Positions 13,801-28,800 of a stretch of 64,000 bases of DNA are shown here, piece after piece; positions within the stretch are counted from its first letter, which is position 1, and every line of letters begins with the position of its first letter. The stretch comes from Acanthaster planci (Eukaryota; Echinodermata; Asteroidea; Valvatida; Acanthasteridae): assembly GCF_001949145.1 (NCBI RefSeq), contig NW_019091401.1, positions 1,018,872-1,082,871 of the forward strand, read 5' to 3'. The notes under the pieces were generated by a model, which was not told the origin of the DNA, made no database searches, and worked only from the letters and a program-made list of their open reading frames with translations. The position numbers and the translations under genes are program-made.

Positions 13801-16800
13801 GATGGTCTTGACTACAACACTGATGTTGATCCCGATTTCTGGTTAGTAAAAAGGCATTGTTCTCAGGAGGGGATAAATATAAATGTGCCGTGGCATGGAA
13901 CATGCACTGTGGATCCAAAGGATGTAAACCAAAACAAGAGCCCCCCGTGACCAGCCAGTGAACAATAGGTTTTGAATCCACAATATCAGAGTGATTTCAG
14001 CAAATTTCAGCAATCCTACTAAACCAGAATTTTACTGGTGAACAGGCCTGCTATGCTTTGTGTGGACCAGTGAACAAAAGACGCTGACACACACTTCATC
14101 TAGCCAAAATATTGGCTAGACTTGTGCTGGTCTTCACAAGCTGCCCCCTCCAAAAAAAAAATTAGAGGAGTTTTGGGGGTCAATGTTATCCATAAAAAAA
14201 TAATGAGGAGCATTCAAAGATATTATGGTCAAGCATTAAGTTTGAAAACACGTTCATTATGTGAGTAAACTTAATTGTTTTTCTCCGTTTCTTTTCTTAA
14301 CTGCACAAAAACAAATGAATGTCCACACCACATAGGCCTTCGCAACATAAAAATGTGTAATGTGCGTGGGTGTATGGTCGCCGGGTCCCTTATTTCACTA
14401 CTTACTGTAAATTCCAATTTAGACTTGATAATAGGTGGTGAAATTCCGTGACTCTACCATCATGATCATTATATGTGACTTCACCACTGAGGACAGACAC
14501 ACATACAAGAGGTTCTTCATGTCCTCTGACATGCCTGAGGTCAGTTCTTTGATCAAATTTGTCCTGTGTCCGATGTGCCTGTGCTTACTCCATACCTCAT
14601 CCTCCACAGCATAGCAATTTATGCCTGTATGTTTTAGGGCGCTTACCGTGCATGGCAGCGTGTCAGCCACAGTATCGCCCTTGCACTCAATCTGGCTGAA
14701 CCAATGGTATACCAACACGATCAAGATGGTAGCCTTCATCAGGAATGTCCTGCTTATACAAAAGGCAGGTTCTGAACACCAATTCCAACATGGGAAAAAA
14801 TCTAAAAGAATTAACTCATAAGTCGCCAGAGTTATTTCTGAGTTAAAGGATATTAAAGAAATTGTGTACAGTGTAAACCAGTAGGAACTCTCTACATTTT
14901 TCAACTACTTAATATCCATTTTCATCGCAATAGCAAAAGTGTTGAATGCACTGTCAAAACATTAGATTATAATGAATTGTGTTTTATTTTTCTGAAGGTA
15001 TTTTTCTGTTACCTGAACAGAGAGAAATAAAGTGTAACCCGCGGGTTTTCGTATTTCTCCAAGTAGCCAATGACACTGAAGATGTAGGGCAGGATCAGGT
15101 TGTAGCCGCTGACCAGAAGGGCTATGGCTAGGTCTCCTATGATAATCACATCGGTCTGTGGAAACGGAAATGGAAAGAGGCATAGCTTGGGGCTGTGCGA
15201 TCTATCCATGTAAGCTGACACATTGGTGTGAGTATACACTTACACATCACTCAGTGTATGATAAGGCTGCACGTATAATTTTTTTACTCAATCAATATAT
15301 CAATTAATTTGTTATACTTCATAACAGATTTTTTTAAAATACCTCTGTGCTTTGTGACCACGAACGCTGTCTTTCAGAAAGCACAAAACTGGCAAAAACA
15401 TTATGCCAAAAGTATCAAAATTGGACCACTCAACTCAGAATTCAAGAACTCAAAAGGTAAAGTTCTATTTGGTTGAAAGAGACTTGGAACGTGCTTAAAC
15501 AAACTTTAATTACGAGCAAAAATACAACAGAATAATTAATGCATACAAAGTAATTTGCTAATTGGTTACTCAGAACCATAATCCAAAAGGCAATGATCCT
15601 TACAAAAAAAATTGTAGACTTGTAACCCAAGAACATGCCTGACCAGAGCTTCCACAAAAAATGTGGTGTCCAAGGGAAAAAAGAACCTGAACAAATGACT
15701 AATACTGTACAGTTTCAACATCTGTACGTGGCTGATTTCAACAGATGGAGAGTTGCTCCTCTTTCTTTAAACAAAGGATGAAGTCTTTGTGACTAAGGCC
15801 AACTGTCTCCACGGTAACGCTTACCGAGAATGCCTTCTTCTTGTATACGAAGAAGATGAGGTAAGATGCCCCAGCGATGATGGCCAAGACGAGAACATTC
15901 ATGGTCAGCCTGAACAGAGCCCACTTGATCTTGAAAGCCCAATCTCGCTTCTTGGAGCGGTGGTGGGAGGATAGATGCTCCTATGATTCCAGAAAAAAAC
16001 ATGGCATCTTGACAAGCACTGGCCTTGGGTAAAGGTTAGAGAAATGCATGCAAACGTACACGTTTGGTACTGTTTGGGATAGAGAGAATAAGTAAGCAGT
16101 TCTAAACATACTGGCAAAGCCAGCATTTGAAGAATGCTGACGTTTGGAACTTTTGGAACAGTGTTGTTCTGTTTTTACAGGTTATTAAGAGAATACTGCT
16201 TATGTTATGAACTGTGTCTAAATGAAGGATCCAGGAAATGAGGTTTTCTAAGAATCACTTTCTCTGTACTCTTCTTCCATGTATGAAGACTGTTTGACAT
16301 CCTGTTTTGAGTTACGCGAACTGAACGGTGCATCTTTTCAAACACTGAAAATTAACCAAGCATTTCTGAACAAATGAGGGCGCTTTTGCTTTGATGTAAG
16401 GCCAGGAAGACATGGTTCCGGGTTGCGTGTTTTCATGTTCAAATTGTGAACCCCAAATTTGCTATCGGGGAACATTTCTGTGAAAAGGATTTTCGCTGGA
16501 TTATTGTCATATACTTACACAGCAATAAATTGCCAAAGAAAATAAAATCTGCCATAGCAGTGGTAAAAAAAAAAATAGAAATTTTCGGCGCAAAAATGAG
16601 TGCAACATTGAGATTAAGTGCCTTGGATGACATCACAGTTCTGCTCATGCATATGCAAATAGCATTAGCATAAAACCAAAACAGCATCAACATATGGGTT
16701 AAAATTGCAAAACACAAATTTAAAATGAGGTTAATTGAAACCCAAAGATGCAATTTCAAGGGTGTTTAGTAAAATTTATAAAAAAAATTCTATTTCCCTG

Positions 16801-19800
16801 GTTCCTGTAAAAGAGTGGGACTGGTACTGATATCGTATGACTTTTTCAGTGTTTTTGTCACATGGCATAAAAATATGGGCTTAATGGCTCAAACCACAAA
16901 CAGTTCGAATGGACATGTCAGGGAAAATTTCAAAAAGAGGGGAAAAAAACAGAAAAGCCCCAAAGCCACTCTACAGATTTTTGCGTGATTCTTGGTCAAA
17001 CCCTTAGATTTTCACTGCGTCTTTCTATGTGTAATGTGCAAATAGTGGATCTCATGGAAATCACAAAATACAAACTTTATATCATTACCCTTATCAGTTT
17101 AAACATCTGGCTTGTAGAGAGCACAAGGGGGCTGTTTCTTAATTACTTACGACTATGGATACAATAACATACAAATCTATGGGAATTTGCTGTAGCCACT
17201 ACTGAGCGGCTTCCATGGTGACATACATGTATGCCAGCCACAGCCATGACAGTTGAACACAGCCTTGTCTTATCTTAGATACTTACAGCCAGTTCCAGAA
17301 AGATGCTGCGCTGTTTGAGCTTGGCCGTGCTGCCAGATGTGATGCCGTAATCCCAGCCACAAAACACTTTGGGAGTGTAGAAGTTGTGCTGCCGGTCGCC
17401 GGTGATGAAGTATTTACGGTACGTCTTAGACATGCTGAGAGAGAGAAGAAAAAAGACAGGTATCCTTTTGAAGGATCCTACAATTCTTGGCACTCAGAAG
17501 GTTTGCACAAAAATTCTGTGCACAGTGATACAGTATTAAGCTTGACCCACCATGGCATTTTGGCTAGAAACCATGCAACAACAGGCTACAGTGTTCAAAC
17601 TGAGAAGCCTCCACAATGTAACAAGACCCAAGAGGCCAAGTCCCCCAAGGTTTGAGCACTTTGTGCCAGAGGACATGTAAACACGACTTGGCTACCTGAA
17701 TAAACAAGCACGGCCGACAGATTCAAACATCCACTGTGCTTCTCCTTATGCATGCTAATCCCCTACTTGTTTTAAACACATTAAGTCATAGGAGTCTATG
17801 CAGGCAGACTGTGCGTTGAACTTAAACATGGCGTTTCGATGCATATCACAGGTTGGCTACTTTCCTCTTGCCCTTTCCAAATTCAAAATTTTCAGCTAAA
17901 AATAATACCATCTGTAAGTAAAAAAATGTCAAAAACATAAATATCCTGTGATGATTCAACTGTTACTAGTACACAAACTGTAAACAGGGAAGAGGAGACA
18001 TATTTTCCAAACTTACCCTTGAGACAAGACTACAAAGATGAGCAGTAGGTATCCACCACTGGCAAACAGGTAAGCGACCGGCATGTTGTAATAGGCATTG
18101 CCTATCAGACTAAAGGTGTCATTGGTATAATAGCCAAAGTACAGCTCTGTCTCAATAAACCAACCCTGCATGCACAGATGCACAACAATACAAGTGGGAA
18201 AATTTAATGCTTTTGGAGTCATATGGTCAAACGTCCATTCCATTCTGTAGCACAGAAGGCGCTGTCCAATGAGAGAAGGAAGGGGAAAACTGGATGACAG
18301 TAAAATCACTAATTTCGAGGTAGTGTACAAAAATTATTAAACACAGAAAAAAATTGGTGGCGTTAGTTTCATTGACTAAGGAGCCTCCCTTCCTTCAGAT
18401 ATCAAAGAGGAGAAAAGACAGAGCGTTGCAAAAGGTTTGAATTGTCCTGTCTTACAGAGGCTCCCAAACAGAAGATGAGGTGGCACTGGAAAACTCCAAG
18501 CCAGAAACCTGAAAAACTCTAAACTGGAAAACTGTACATTACAAGTGTATAATTATATGCACGACTTAATGAGACATACTGTTTTGTAAATCTTTGTCTG
18601 ACAAGAAATAAATCGAAACTCCACCGGAATCCTTGCATAAAGAGAAGGGTGCACATCGTTACCCTGAATGGACATCCACTAGGGCCCACCCAAAGTATCA
18701 GCATGAATGCACTTCTACCCATGTGTAAATTATTGAGTGCACATAACATGACTTCCATCAGAATGTGCATAAATCTTCATACGGGTCTCCACAGGGGCAC
18801 CAATGGCACAGCAATGTTAATATTTAAACTGTCACTCCAGATTGTCTTTTCATCAATGGCGAAAGAGTCTCTGTGAATATGGAGAAAGTCCCATCATCCT
18901 CTTTGAAAGCACCTACCTGACCAGTCAGCAGCTCCGCCCCCGTGAAGGGCCGGCTGTTGTTCTGCGAGGGGCTGGGCATGTAGAGCAGCTGGGGGATGGT
19001 GAGGAAGCCAAAGGAGAGGATGAAGACAGGGATGTTGAGAAGTAGGAGCATCTTGAGCAGGATGAAGTAGGACTTGACCCCGCTGCCAAAGTGGCCCTCG
19101 ATCTTCTTGATGGGAGCCCGCCACAGCTCCAGGGAGTAGGTCAAGTTGTAAAGCCACTCCTTGAAGCTCTCCCAGCCCTGGGAAGAGGAAAAAAGGGAAG
19201 AGGCGAAAGTGAAGTAAACAACGAGCCACTGTGACTAGTGCTCAGCGTTGTAACTAATACCATTTTTCTACAAGTCAAGTAGCAAGTCATTTTTTGGAGT
19301 TAACTCACAAGCTAGTTTTTACCAAGTCAGTTCCCAAGGCCCAAGTCATTTTTTGGAGTTAACTCACAAGCTAGTTTTTACCAAGTCAGTTCCCAAGGCC
19401 CAAGTCATTTTTTGTGGTACTTGTAGACAATTTTCTAACATCCTTTGATTATGATTTGAGGTATGATGCCTAATGTTTTCCAATCATAATATGCTAATAT
19501 TTCTAATGAAAGAACATCAGTATAATGACGACGGACAGGCTCGCTTTTGTACACGGAGTCATAGGTCATAGTTTTAACACGGTGGTAATTTCAGCCAAAG
19601 TTAATGGGGGAGGAGTCTACCTTGCCCCCCCCCCCTCGGCTACAACCCTATTCAGCGTTTAGCATTACAGTCAAGCAAAAGTTTCAGACCAACTAGAATT
19701 TTATTGGTATTTCTGTCACTGGGCCTACATTACATTGTCACATGGAACGATTACATAACATGTTTCATACAGTGGTACGTAACTTCAGAGTAGTGCTATT

Positions 19801-22800
19801 ACACCATTTGAATTAATTTTGTTGCAAAGGCAGGTCTTGTGTGACATTCTGTAAGGCAGCGCGGGTAAAAAAAGGCAGACTAAGTAATCAGAAATAAAGA
19901 TACTAAGGTTACACACTAAGAATAAACATAATTTGCCACGATTGATTGGTTTAAGGTTGGTTTTTCTTCAGGTTAATGCATTTTTGTACAGGTGGTCCTA
20001 AACTTTTGCCAATGACTGTATTGCAAGATGTACATACATATGATGTCTGGTAGCGCCAGTACTTAAACAGTCCCACTGACTTGTGCTTCTTCTTGTCGGA
20101 TAGCCTCTGTATTTCTGCCCTGCAAATGAAGCAAATGACAACAACTAGGATCAAGCCTGAATGCTGAATTGTGTGCATTTTAAATCCATACTAATATAAA
20201 TCATACATGTGCTACAAAAAAGAGTGGGAAATTTGTAGGGCAGCAAGTTTATGACAATTGTTTCAAGTGATTAATTTTTCCTTTGCAATTAATTTTCTTT
20301 TGACTGATTGAACACCAAAAATAAAAAAATTTATATAGGCTTAAAAGTTTATGTGTTATGGGAACCAACAAATAGATCTCTTGAAGAAAAGGTCTACTTT
20401 TTTTTGTATGGGCAGCGTTTTGTGAATGGGTTATTGGAGGTTTTTGGACTTAAAATTTTAGACCATTCTTTTGTGATTCTTCGAAGTGTTCCAAATAACT
20501 GAGTAGAAATCTTGCCAAATAATCACCACATCAACTAATTAATCAAGTAAACAAATAACACTTAAAGCCTTTGAAATTTTATAATGTAACAAGTTAACCT
20601 TCCTTGTAGTATGCATTTAAGAGATGGCATTAAACACATCCTCCATGAAACTGTCAGTGAAAACTCACTGTGGGTTTAGACTTTCTCTGNATGTACACCT
20701 TGTAGCGGCTAGTCCCGTGGCCGTGGGGGTGCAACACTGGTACAAAAACTGTGCCATAACAGTGTGGGTACCTGACTTTCCGCTTGGTGCCCAGGCTCCC
20801 CTGTATGTTGCGGATGGTGTTCTTCCGGTTGAGGGAGTGCCCCCTGCCACGCCCCTCCACGCTGTCCTCGTCAGCCAGGATCCGCTCAATCATCATCTCC
20901 ACGTTGAGATTGTCATCACCCCCCTGCCTTTTTGAAGACGCTGACATGGAACGCCCACGGCGCAGGGACTTCTGGGAGCGTTTGCGGAGCCATTTGTTGC
21001 TTGAGGTAGCGGACGATAAGGTTCGGCCTACATAGGACCAACCAATCCTCATGCATAGGTCAGGTATCCACCACAGCGTAAGATCCAAAGTTAACAGAAA
21101 GTTCTTCTTTAAAAGTCTCCTTTCAAAGTTACAGCCAAACACTCAAACTGAACTAAGATGTGTACAAATGCACGCCCATGCATGGATCACTCAAAAGCTC
21201 ACAATTTTTTTTTGGAAAGCATAAACCATTCCCTTTTCAATCAAAGCTTTTGTTCTGTCTGCTAATTTGCTCTGTCCACTGAATAAGGTTTGATCAATAA
21301 TCAGGAAGCTAGCGGTACATCTTGAGATGGTTGAGAGGAAGCATTTATCACTTATACGTATTTGTCTTTACAGTGTGTGTCATGTACCTCTTAACTGGGT
21401 AAGAATGCCCCTGTGTTTGTCCGACTTTCTTTGAAATAATTTCAGTGTGCATAAACTATTGCAGACTTTTGTGTTCAGATGTTTTGGCTGTTCCCCTGAA
21501 ACGTCCAAAACGAAGCCTTCATTTCTATTCAAGTGGTTTTCAATAGGACCTAACCCTGACTAAAGGCAACAGTATAAACCCTGCTGCACTTTGCATTAAG
21601 CTGAGGCCGCTGTGTAATGTAACAGTTCCAAAGCTGGTATGTGTCTCCTAGGCACTGCTTAGTGTCACAAAAGGTCACACTGCACTGCTGCAATCTAATG
21701 GAATTTGTTGCATTTACCACGGTTGTCATTTAACCTCTGTTGCATTCAGCTGCAGTTAGCAAGCTCGAGAGATTAATTGTATGGAAAAGAAAAGTGGAAA
21801 AGGAACGCAGTGGAAAAGAAAAATATTTCACACCAAGTGGAATATTCAATCAGTCAATCTGAGGCTCACCTAGCTGTCTGCTGGGGAGCATTTCCATTAC
21901 TGAGGATGGATCCCGTAGGTTAGCGGCAATCAGCTCCCTCTCAATGATCTCATTTTCGTCCTCATTGCTGGAACGGTAGGACACACTAGAGGCGTTGGAC
22001 ACGCTGCGGTCGCGTTGGTAAGGATCACCTGGCCGGAGGTCATTGGGCGAGACAACTGGGCTTGTCTCTGGCTCCGAGAAGGCTGGGTTAACTGATCAGA
22101 AAATGCAAGGAAATGTGCTGGCTTTCAATGAAGTCACAAACACGTACAGTACTGAACAGGCGCATGTACAAGTGAATACCTGAAGAGGTTTTCACTGCTA
22201 CAGTAGCCCAAACCATCTGACTTTAGGGGGATGGGCATGTAAAATCTTAGCCCCATCAGTGTCGTCAGCCTGATCTCAAGCTCTACAGTAAGTTTCAAGT
22301 GGTTAGACAAATTGAAAACTCCACAGAAGAAAATGAAGCAGTGGACTATTCCATCGGATGCCTCTATCTGAAGACAAAGACAAAGCCAACATTTGGAAAA
22401 CTTCCTTTTTTTTATTGAATTCAGGTTTGGACACTTGTTGAAAAATGAATGCAACACAGCAACAGTCCGTTCCTTAAATCGCAGAATGACACAACATGTA
22501 CATGTACATTGTACACTTGGTACAGTTGATAAATTTGAAGTTTAAAAGTAAAATCTGTGAAAAATGTTCTTGTTTACACACTTATTGACAATGAACTAGT
22601 CTTCTCAAAACAGATAAAATTAAGGCCAAAGTAAATGCTTAGTAAATGCTTAGTATTCATGTGCTGGGTGAGTGTAGCCAAATGTAGCTATGTAATAATC
22701 AAAGATCGTATAGCGCCGCATAGCGGCGCAAGATGGAAAACTTCACCGCAAATACACGTAAAACGTTGTAATTGCATAGGTGCCATTTGAGTAAGCGATA

Positions 22801-25800
22801 CGTCTGCGCAATGCACATTAATGCACAGGCACAGGCGCCGCGGCAGGCACATGCACCTGGTGAGCCTGCGCCAAAGCATGACGGTAAACTACGCAGGCGT
22901 ATCGCTTGCTCAAATGGTGCCCGTGGTAATTACACTTTTTGGGCAGAGTTATCCATCTTGCGCCTTTGGCGCTATACGATCTTTGGTAATAATATGTGTT
23001 TGCAGACATAAAGCTCATATACAGAACATGTGCTGTTTCACATGTACATGTAGCATACATAAAAGTACATGTAAATGCCTCCAAACAGACTTTGAGCCTC
23101 ACAAAATTATCCCAACACAGACAAAATAATTAGAAAAGCTTTGGACTGAATGAAATAACACTCAATGTAAAAGACAATTTTTTGCATAACCACTGGCACT
23201 ACTGATGACATGTTGGGAATAGAGATGGTTGGACAGGGATGTACATGTGCTTGAACCGTAGGACAAAATTTGTGAAAATCACAGAAACATGTAGATTGCC
23301 AGGAATTGAATGAAAACAATAATATTCACTCTTTCTGTGCATTTTTTCTGCATTAATTTGTGCAGACTAAATGTACTTAAATGATAAAAATTATTGAATT
23401 TTACCCTCTGAATCAATCCACTGCAAGTCTGCATTTGGGGTTTCTATTTCTAGAAGTCAACAGTTGTTGTTTTTTTTTCCAAAAGGACTAAAACTTAAAT
23501 CTGTGTTAGACTCTAAATGCCAAATCCATGTACATGTGCATGTGCAAGCAAAGCCTTTCTTTCTGTAGAGTCATTCCAACGTTTTTCCCTAAATCAAAGC
23601 CCAGGTTCTCATGCAGCACTACAACACTTTTGTGAATTTTTCAAAAATCTTTGTCAGACTCAGAAACCGACTCACACAAAACAGATAACTTACTGTTGCA
23701 TTGGGATGGGCTAATCGTGTTTCGATGCCGACCGAAGGAGACCATTACGACAAGGGTCAGTACATGTATATGGTCATGCCACTTACATGTACATAGAATG
23801 AATACGACTCAACAGAGTGATGGCAAGTGTGCCTACAGAATACACATCTTGTATGTGTGTACTGCAAGCTGCTTTGGCCTATGCTTATAATCATATTGAC
23901 ACTGACTATCTACACAGAAACAACACACACATATTACACATGATGAGAGTGGTAACAAACAAAATGCTCCACAACAAAATGCCAACAATGTACACATACA
24001 GGGGTCCAGTAAGCCTTTTGCGAGTTCAATTTGACCCAAATCTGGTACACTGAGTTCTTTGAATTCACGTGAACATAATTTGAATTCTCCATACTAAAAC
24101 CACTGTTGCTATACCTTGTGATGAGGGGCAAGCTTTTTCTGAGTTACATGTACATAAGAGATGCCTTACAACAATATACTGTTCTCAAAGGATAAGAAGG
24201 GCACAAAGGAACCAGTCCATTCCAGAAATGGTGGTCGCTCTGCAAATCACGAGGTATAGCAACAGTGTCTTTAGTCTGGGGAATTCAAATCGTTATGTTT
24301 ATGTGCAATCAGATAACTCAGTGTACAAGATTTCATTCAAATTTAACTCGCAAATGGCTTATTCATTAAAACCATGCAGAAAGTAGCAACCACAAAGTCA
24401 GGCGCAGAGGAAATTACATTTAGACCTACATGTACTGCTGTATTCTCTTCAAAAGTGAAACAGTGCCTTGCCTTGCAGTATCAAGGAAGATTACAGTGAA
24501 AAATGAGCTTGAAAACAGTAAAAACTCAGGCATCGTGCTTGCATGATGCATGTGCATGCCTAAAGCTAATTTCACATTTTTTGCCTTGTTCTAATTACAA
24601 GTGGCTTCATTTCATCCTTGAGAATGATGACATTTTGTTCTTCGAGGATGACATTATGCAAAGAGTACCCGGTACTTGACATGCTATTACAAATATCAGA
24701 AAAAGGTAAGACGAATTGGATGCATTTTCTGCAAGTGCTGCATGTGTGTGGAAAAGGGCCTTCCCTAGGTTATGGGGACAAAGAAGGCAACTTTCTTTTG
24801 ATGGCCAAACTAGGACGGAGATACATGTACTAGTACATGTGCGGGGACATTCTGCTGTCCCCACAACGTTCTTCCCAGAAAAATAGGTGAAATGACAGGT
24901 GTTGATACCCACAACAACAGGAATATGTTATGTGTATGCAGGTGCTCTTGTGGACACTTATGGGTACATGTACCTACAAAATAGGATGACCCATACTCAA
25001 TCAATTATCAAGTATTCAAATTTCTTTTTCAAAATTGAATATTCAAAAGTGAAAATAAAGGGAAAACAATTCAATTCTGTGGTGGCAAAATTACATTCTA
25101 ACAGCACATTTCAAAGTTTGCCAGTAAATTTAAGGTAACTAATGCATATGTTGAACAGTAAGACCACAAAATGACTTCTCCCTGTCGGACGGTTAAAATA
25201 AATAAAATAATAAATTACCGATCAGGATGAAATGTCAGTTGGACCTCCTGGTCTCTTCCTTTAATTATGGAATGAGTCCACCTCAACAACGTAGACAACC
25301 CCGGAACAAGGAAGAGTTTGTTTCTGCTTTTGTTGGGATATGCTTTGACTGAATATTTGAATACTGTACATTTGATCGAATACTGAATATATTTGGAAGG
25401 TCGAATTTTCAAATATTTAACAATCTGATTTGACTTATGCAGCCTTAAAGAAATGTGACCGAAAAACAGGTTCCGCCTCATTTTACGATAGCAAGTACCA
25501 AATGTACTTCAATTTGATTCAATTCCAGGTCGAAAATGTGACTGGAACTTCAACATGAGTCTTAAGACATCACTTGGGTAACTTCGAGTTTGCTTACATG
25601 TAGTTTGCATTTCAAAGAGTAAACTGAGCCCTTTGTTTTGATACATGTATTGTACTTCTACAAGTATCACATGGACATTATGTGAGCAACACTTTGAGGT
25701 TTTCGATTTATTATAATGTGCAAGATTCTTCTGAGGCCTTGAACTCAATAAGTGGCTCTAGTGACTTCTGACTTTGAGATTGGGTGACACATTTGATTCA

Positions 25801-28800
25801 CACTGTAACTGTACGCTCATGAATGAAGTGACACTCACTATTTCCCATCTGAATGTACGAGCTGTGCGGGTCGTAGTCCTCATCCCCATATGCCAGGCGA
25901 GCTGAGCGCCTGTCCCCCAGGCGAGGTGAGTTCCGGGCACTCAGGCGAGGCGAGGCCCGACCATCAAACCTGGGTGAACTCCTCCCGCTGAGGGCCGGGG
26001 AGTGACGCCCATCCAGTCGCGGAGATGGCTGCCCATCCAATCTGGGTGACTGCCGACCACCCATTCTTGGAGAGTAACGACCATCCATCCTGGGAGAATG
26101 TCTGCAAAAATTGTTCAGTAAGAAATTACAGTGAATGCACACTGATCTATGAGGTGATGAAAGACAATAAAGATGCAATTCATTGGAATTACAAGATACA
26201 ATCAGACGATAAAAATACAATGTGGGTTTGGCAACAAATCCAAAGATCCAAAATTCCAAAGATCCAAAGCTCCAAAGATCCAAAGTTCCAAAGCTCCAAA
26301 GTTCCAAAGATCCAAAGATCCACGATCCAAAGCTCCAAAGTTCTAAAGATCCAAAGATCTTAGGGCATACATGTACATGTAGGTCCATATTTGAGGTACA
26401 TGTACACTAGGTTTTACTTAAATTTATTCACTGCCAAATGTCATCAAATCATCCAACTCCCCACCTGCCCAATATACATTCATTTCATTGAAATGTCCAA
26501 TATCATGTAAGGCATCTGCAGTTGTACATAGTATGCACATGCACATGAAGGCTTACTGGAAGAGCCTACTTATTTATTATTTAAAATTCACATGGGCGTC
26601 AATCGGTTAGGGACGGGGGAATATGTCAACCTTACTTTTTTTAAAGTGGTTGATACCATTTTCCCCTACTTGCATGTAAAAAATACACAATTTCAAAAGA
26701 GAAAGATAATTTGAAAATAAAATACAAAATCTTGAATGGCATTTGCTGAAAACAAATTGGCTTTAGTGGTCAGAAATCGCCTCAGATCTCACCATAGAAC
26801 ATCTTGAACCCAAAATTTCCCAAGGCCCTTAAGTAGGGCCAGGACCCCATGCCATTGGGGCTTCACCCTTCTTGCTCACATTAGTTCTGATCAAGGTGAT
26901 GTCCCCCTCAACCTCTGAGATGCAATAGATGCCCTTTGTGAGTCGTTTAATAATTGACAAATTATCCCAGCTCAATAATATTAGCATCTACCGGTAGTGA
27001 GAACTGAATGTCAAAACAGGATATAAAATGATGAAACGGGGAACAAAAGACATTCATTCAAAAACTTATGAAGGCTTGGCAAAACCAAGGAGTGTGTTAT
27101 TCTGGAAAAGAACAAGGAAGAACTGAGGAAGAACAGACAGGATTGACAAATTATTCAAAAATACCTCAGACAGTCTCCCTTTTCAATAATGTGCAACTTG
27201 ACCGTGTATTAGATATAGCTTGTCAAGTCTCGCCGTGATCTCTCGTGTTTTAGTGGATGCTCAAGGGTGCGCAAAAACTTTTGAATCTCCGTCACCCAGT
27301 GACTGTTCTGGCCTCTACTCAGCAGTCTTTTGCATAACTTTTGCCTACTTCATTTATCGGTAAGCAATATCTCTTGATCAGGAGGTCTTAAATATATTTT
27401 CCCCCTTTTCTATGCCTTTTTTAGGCCTAGATTCTTCTGAAAATGGAAGACGAAATGAAATCAGACTCCTCATGGGTCCAACCAGCACAATTTAATCAAT
27501 ATCCCCAATCCAACCGTTTCCATAATGAGAACCAACACAGATCAACACTACACAGATTAATCAGTCAGGCTCAAGAGGAATCCCAACCTCGATCTAAACA
27601 TGCTAAAAGCCGTAAACGACCAAAATACGTATCATACAGTGATGTCTGCACAGACTCAGACAACGATCCCCATCAAAATTCCTAACCTTAACGTTGTTTC
27701 ACCCAGAGCCAAGATACTAAAAGCCAACCAACTCTAGTCATCATCAACTCCCCAGATGTCAAACTAGCTAAGGTTAACCCCATCAAAATAGCCAAAGCTC
27801 TGAATAGTCTCGGCGGCAATTCCGTAAAAAGTGTCTCCAAGAATAACCAAGGGGGCATTACTGTGAGATGTCATACTTCAGCACAGGCAAGAAAACTAAA
27901 ACCAATGTCTCAATTAGATCAATAGGCCATAACCACTGAATACGCAAAATCAGAAACACAAAGTAAGGGAGTTGTCACTGGAATACCCGCCGATATTGAT
28001 GAAAAAGAAATTCTGGAGGCCTGCCAGAAGAATTGAGTCTTGGAGGTTAAATGCCTGATGCGTAGAAAAAACGGCCAATTAGAGAAAAGTCTCTCTGTCT
28101 GCCTAACATTCAACACAACCACCCTTCCTGACACTTTCCAACTAGGCTATAAGAACTTCCGGGTTAAAGCTTTCATCTCCCCTGTAATCCGATGCTTCAA
28201 TTGCCAATGACTTGGCCATGTAGCTAGTAACTGCCGTAGTTCATTTAGATCTGTAAGATGTGGAGGATCCCATTCATATGATCAATACCAACAAAGAGAC
28301 CAGGTCAAGTGTTGCAGATGTGGGGAACAACACTCATCAGCTTACATGTGGTGCAACACTATCAAACAAGAACGAATCCAAAATAGCAAAGTTTCATACA
28401 ACATATCATACGCTGACGCAGCAAGAGCCATCAAGACAGACATCTCCATAAGCCCCGATATAGCTACTCAACCATCGGCACCTGAAATGCTACCAAGAGG
28501 GACTCCAGAGAAGAGATCGATTGCAAACTCCACCAACACAAAGATAAAGAACAGTACATCTAACCGATCCCAAACCACACCACCTGCCAAACAACGAAAA
28601 GATCCTACTAATCAAACTGAACAAATGACATCCACACAAACGGACCCCCACATCAGTGCCTCTGCAGTGAGCTAAACATTTTAGAACTACTCACTGGAGT
28701 GATGCCAATCTGGGACACTATCAAAGGCAAAGATGAAAGAACAGCTGCAACTAAACCCCTAATAGATCACCTCCGCCCTGGACCTGAGGAATCTGGAAAG

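Noticed and set aside
25798-26388. Extended exon 2 frame including LELWSFG repeats
   Set aside because: A canonical acceptor at 26101/26102 restores the codon split by exon 1, and the upstream sequence is a simple repeat.
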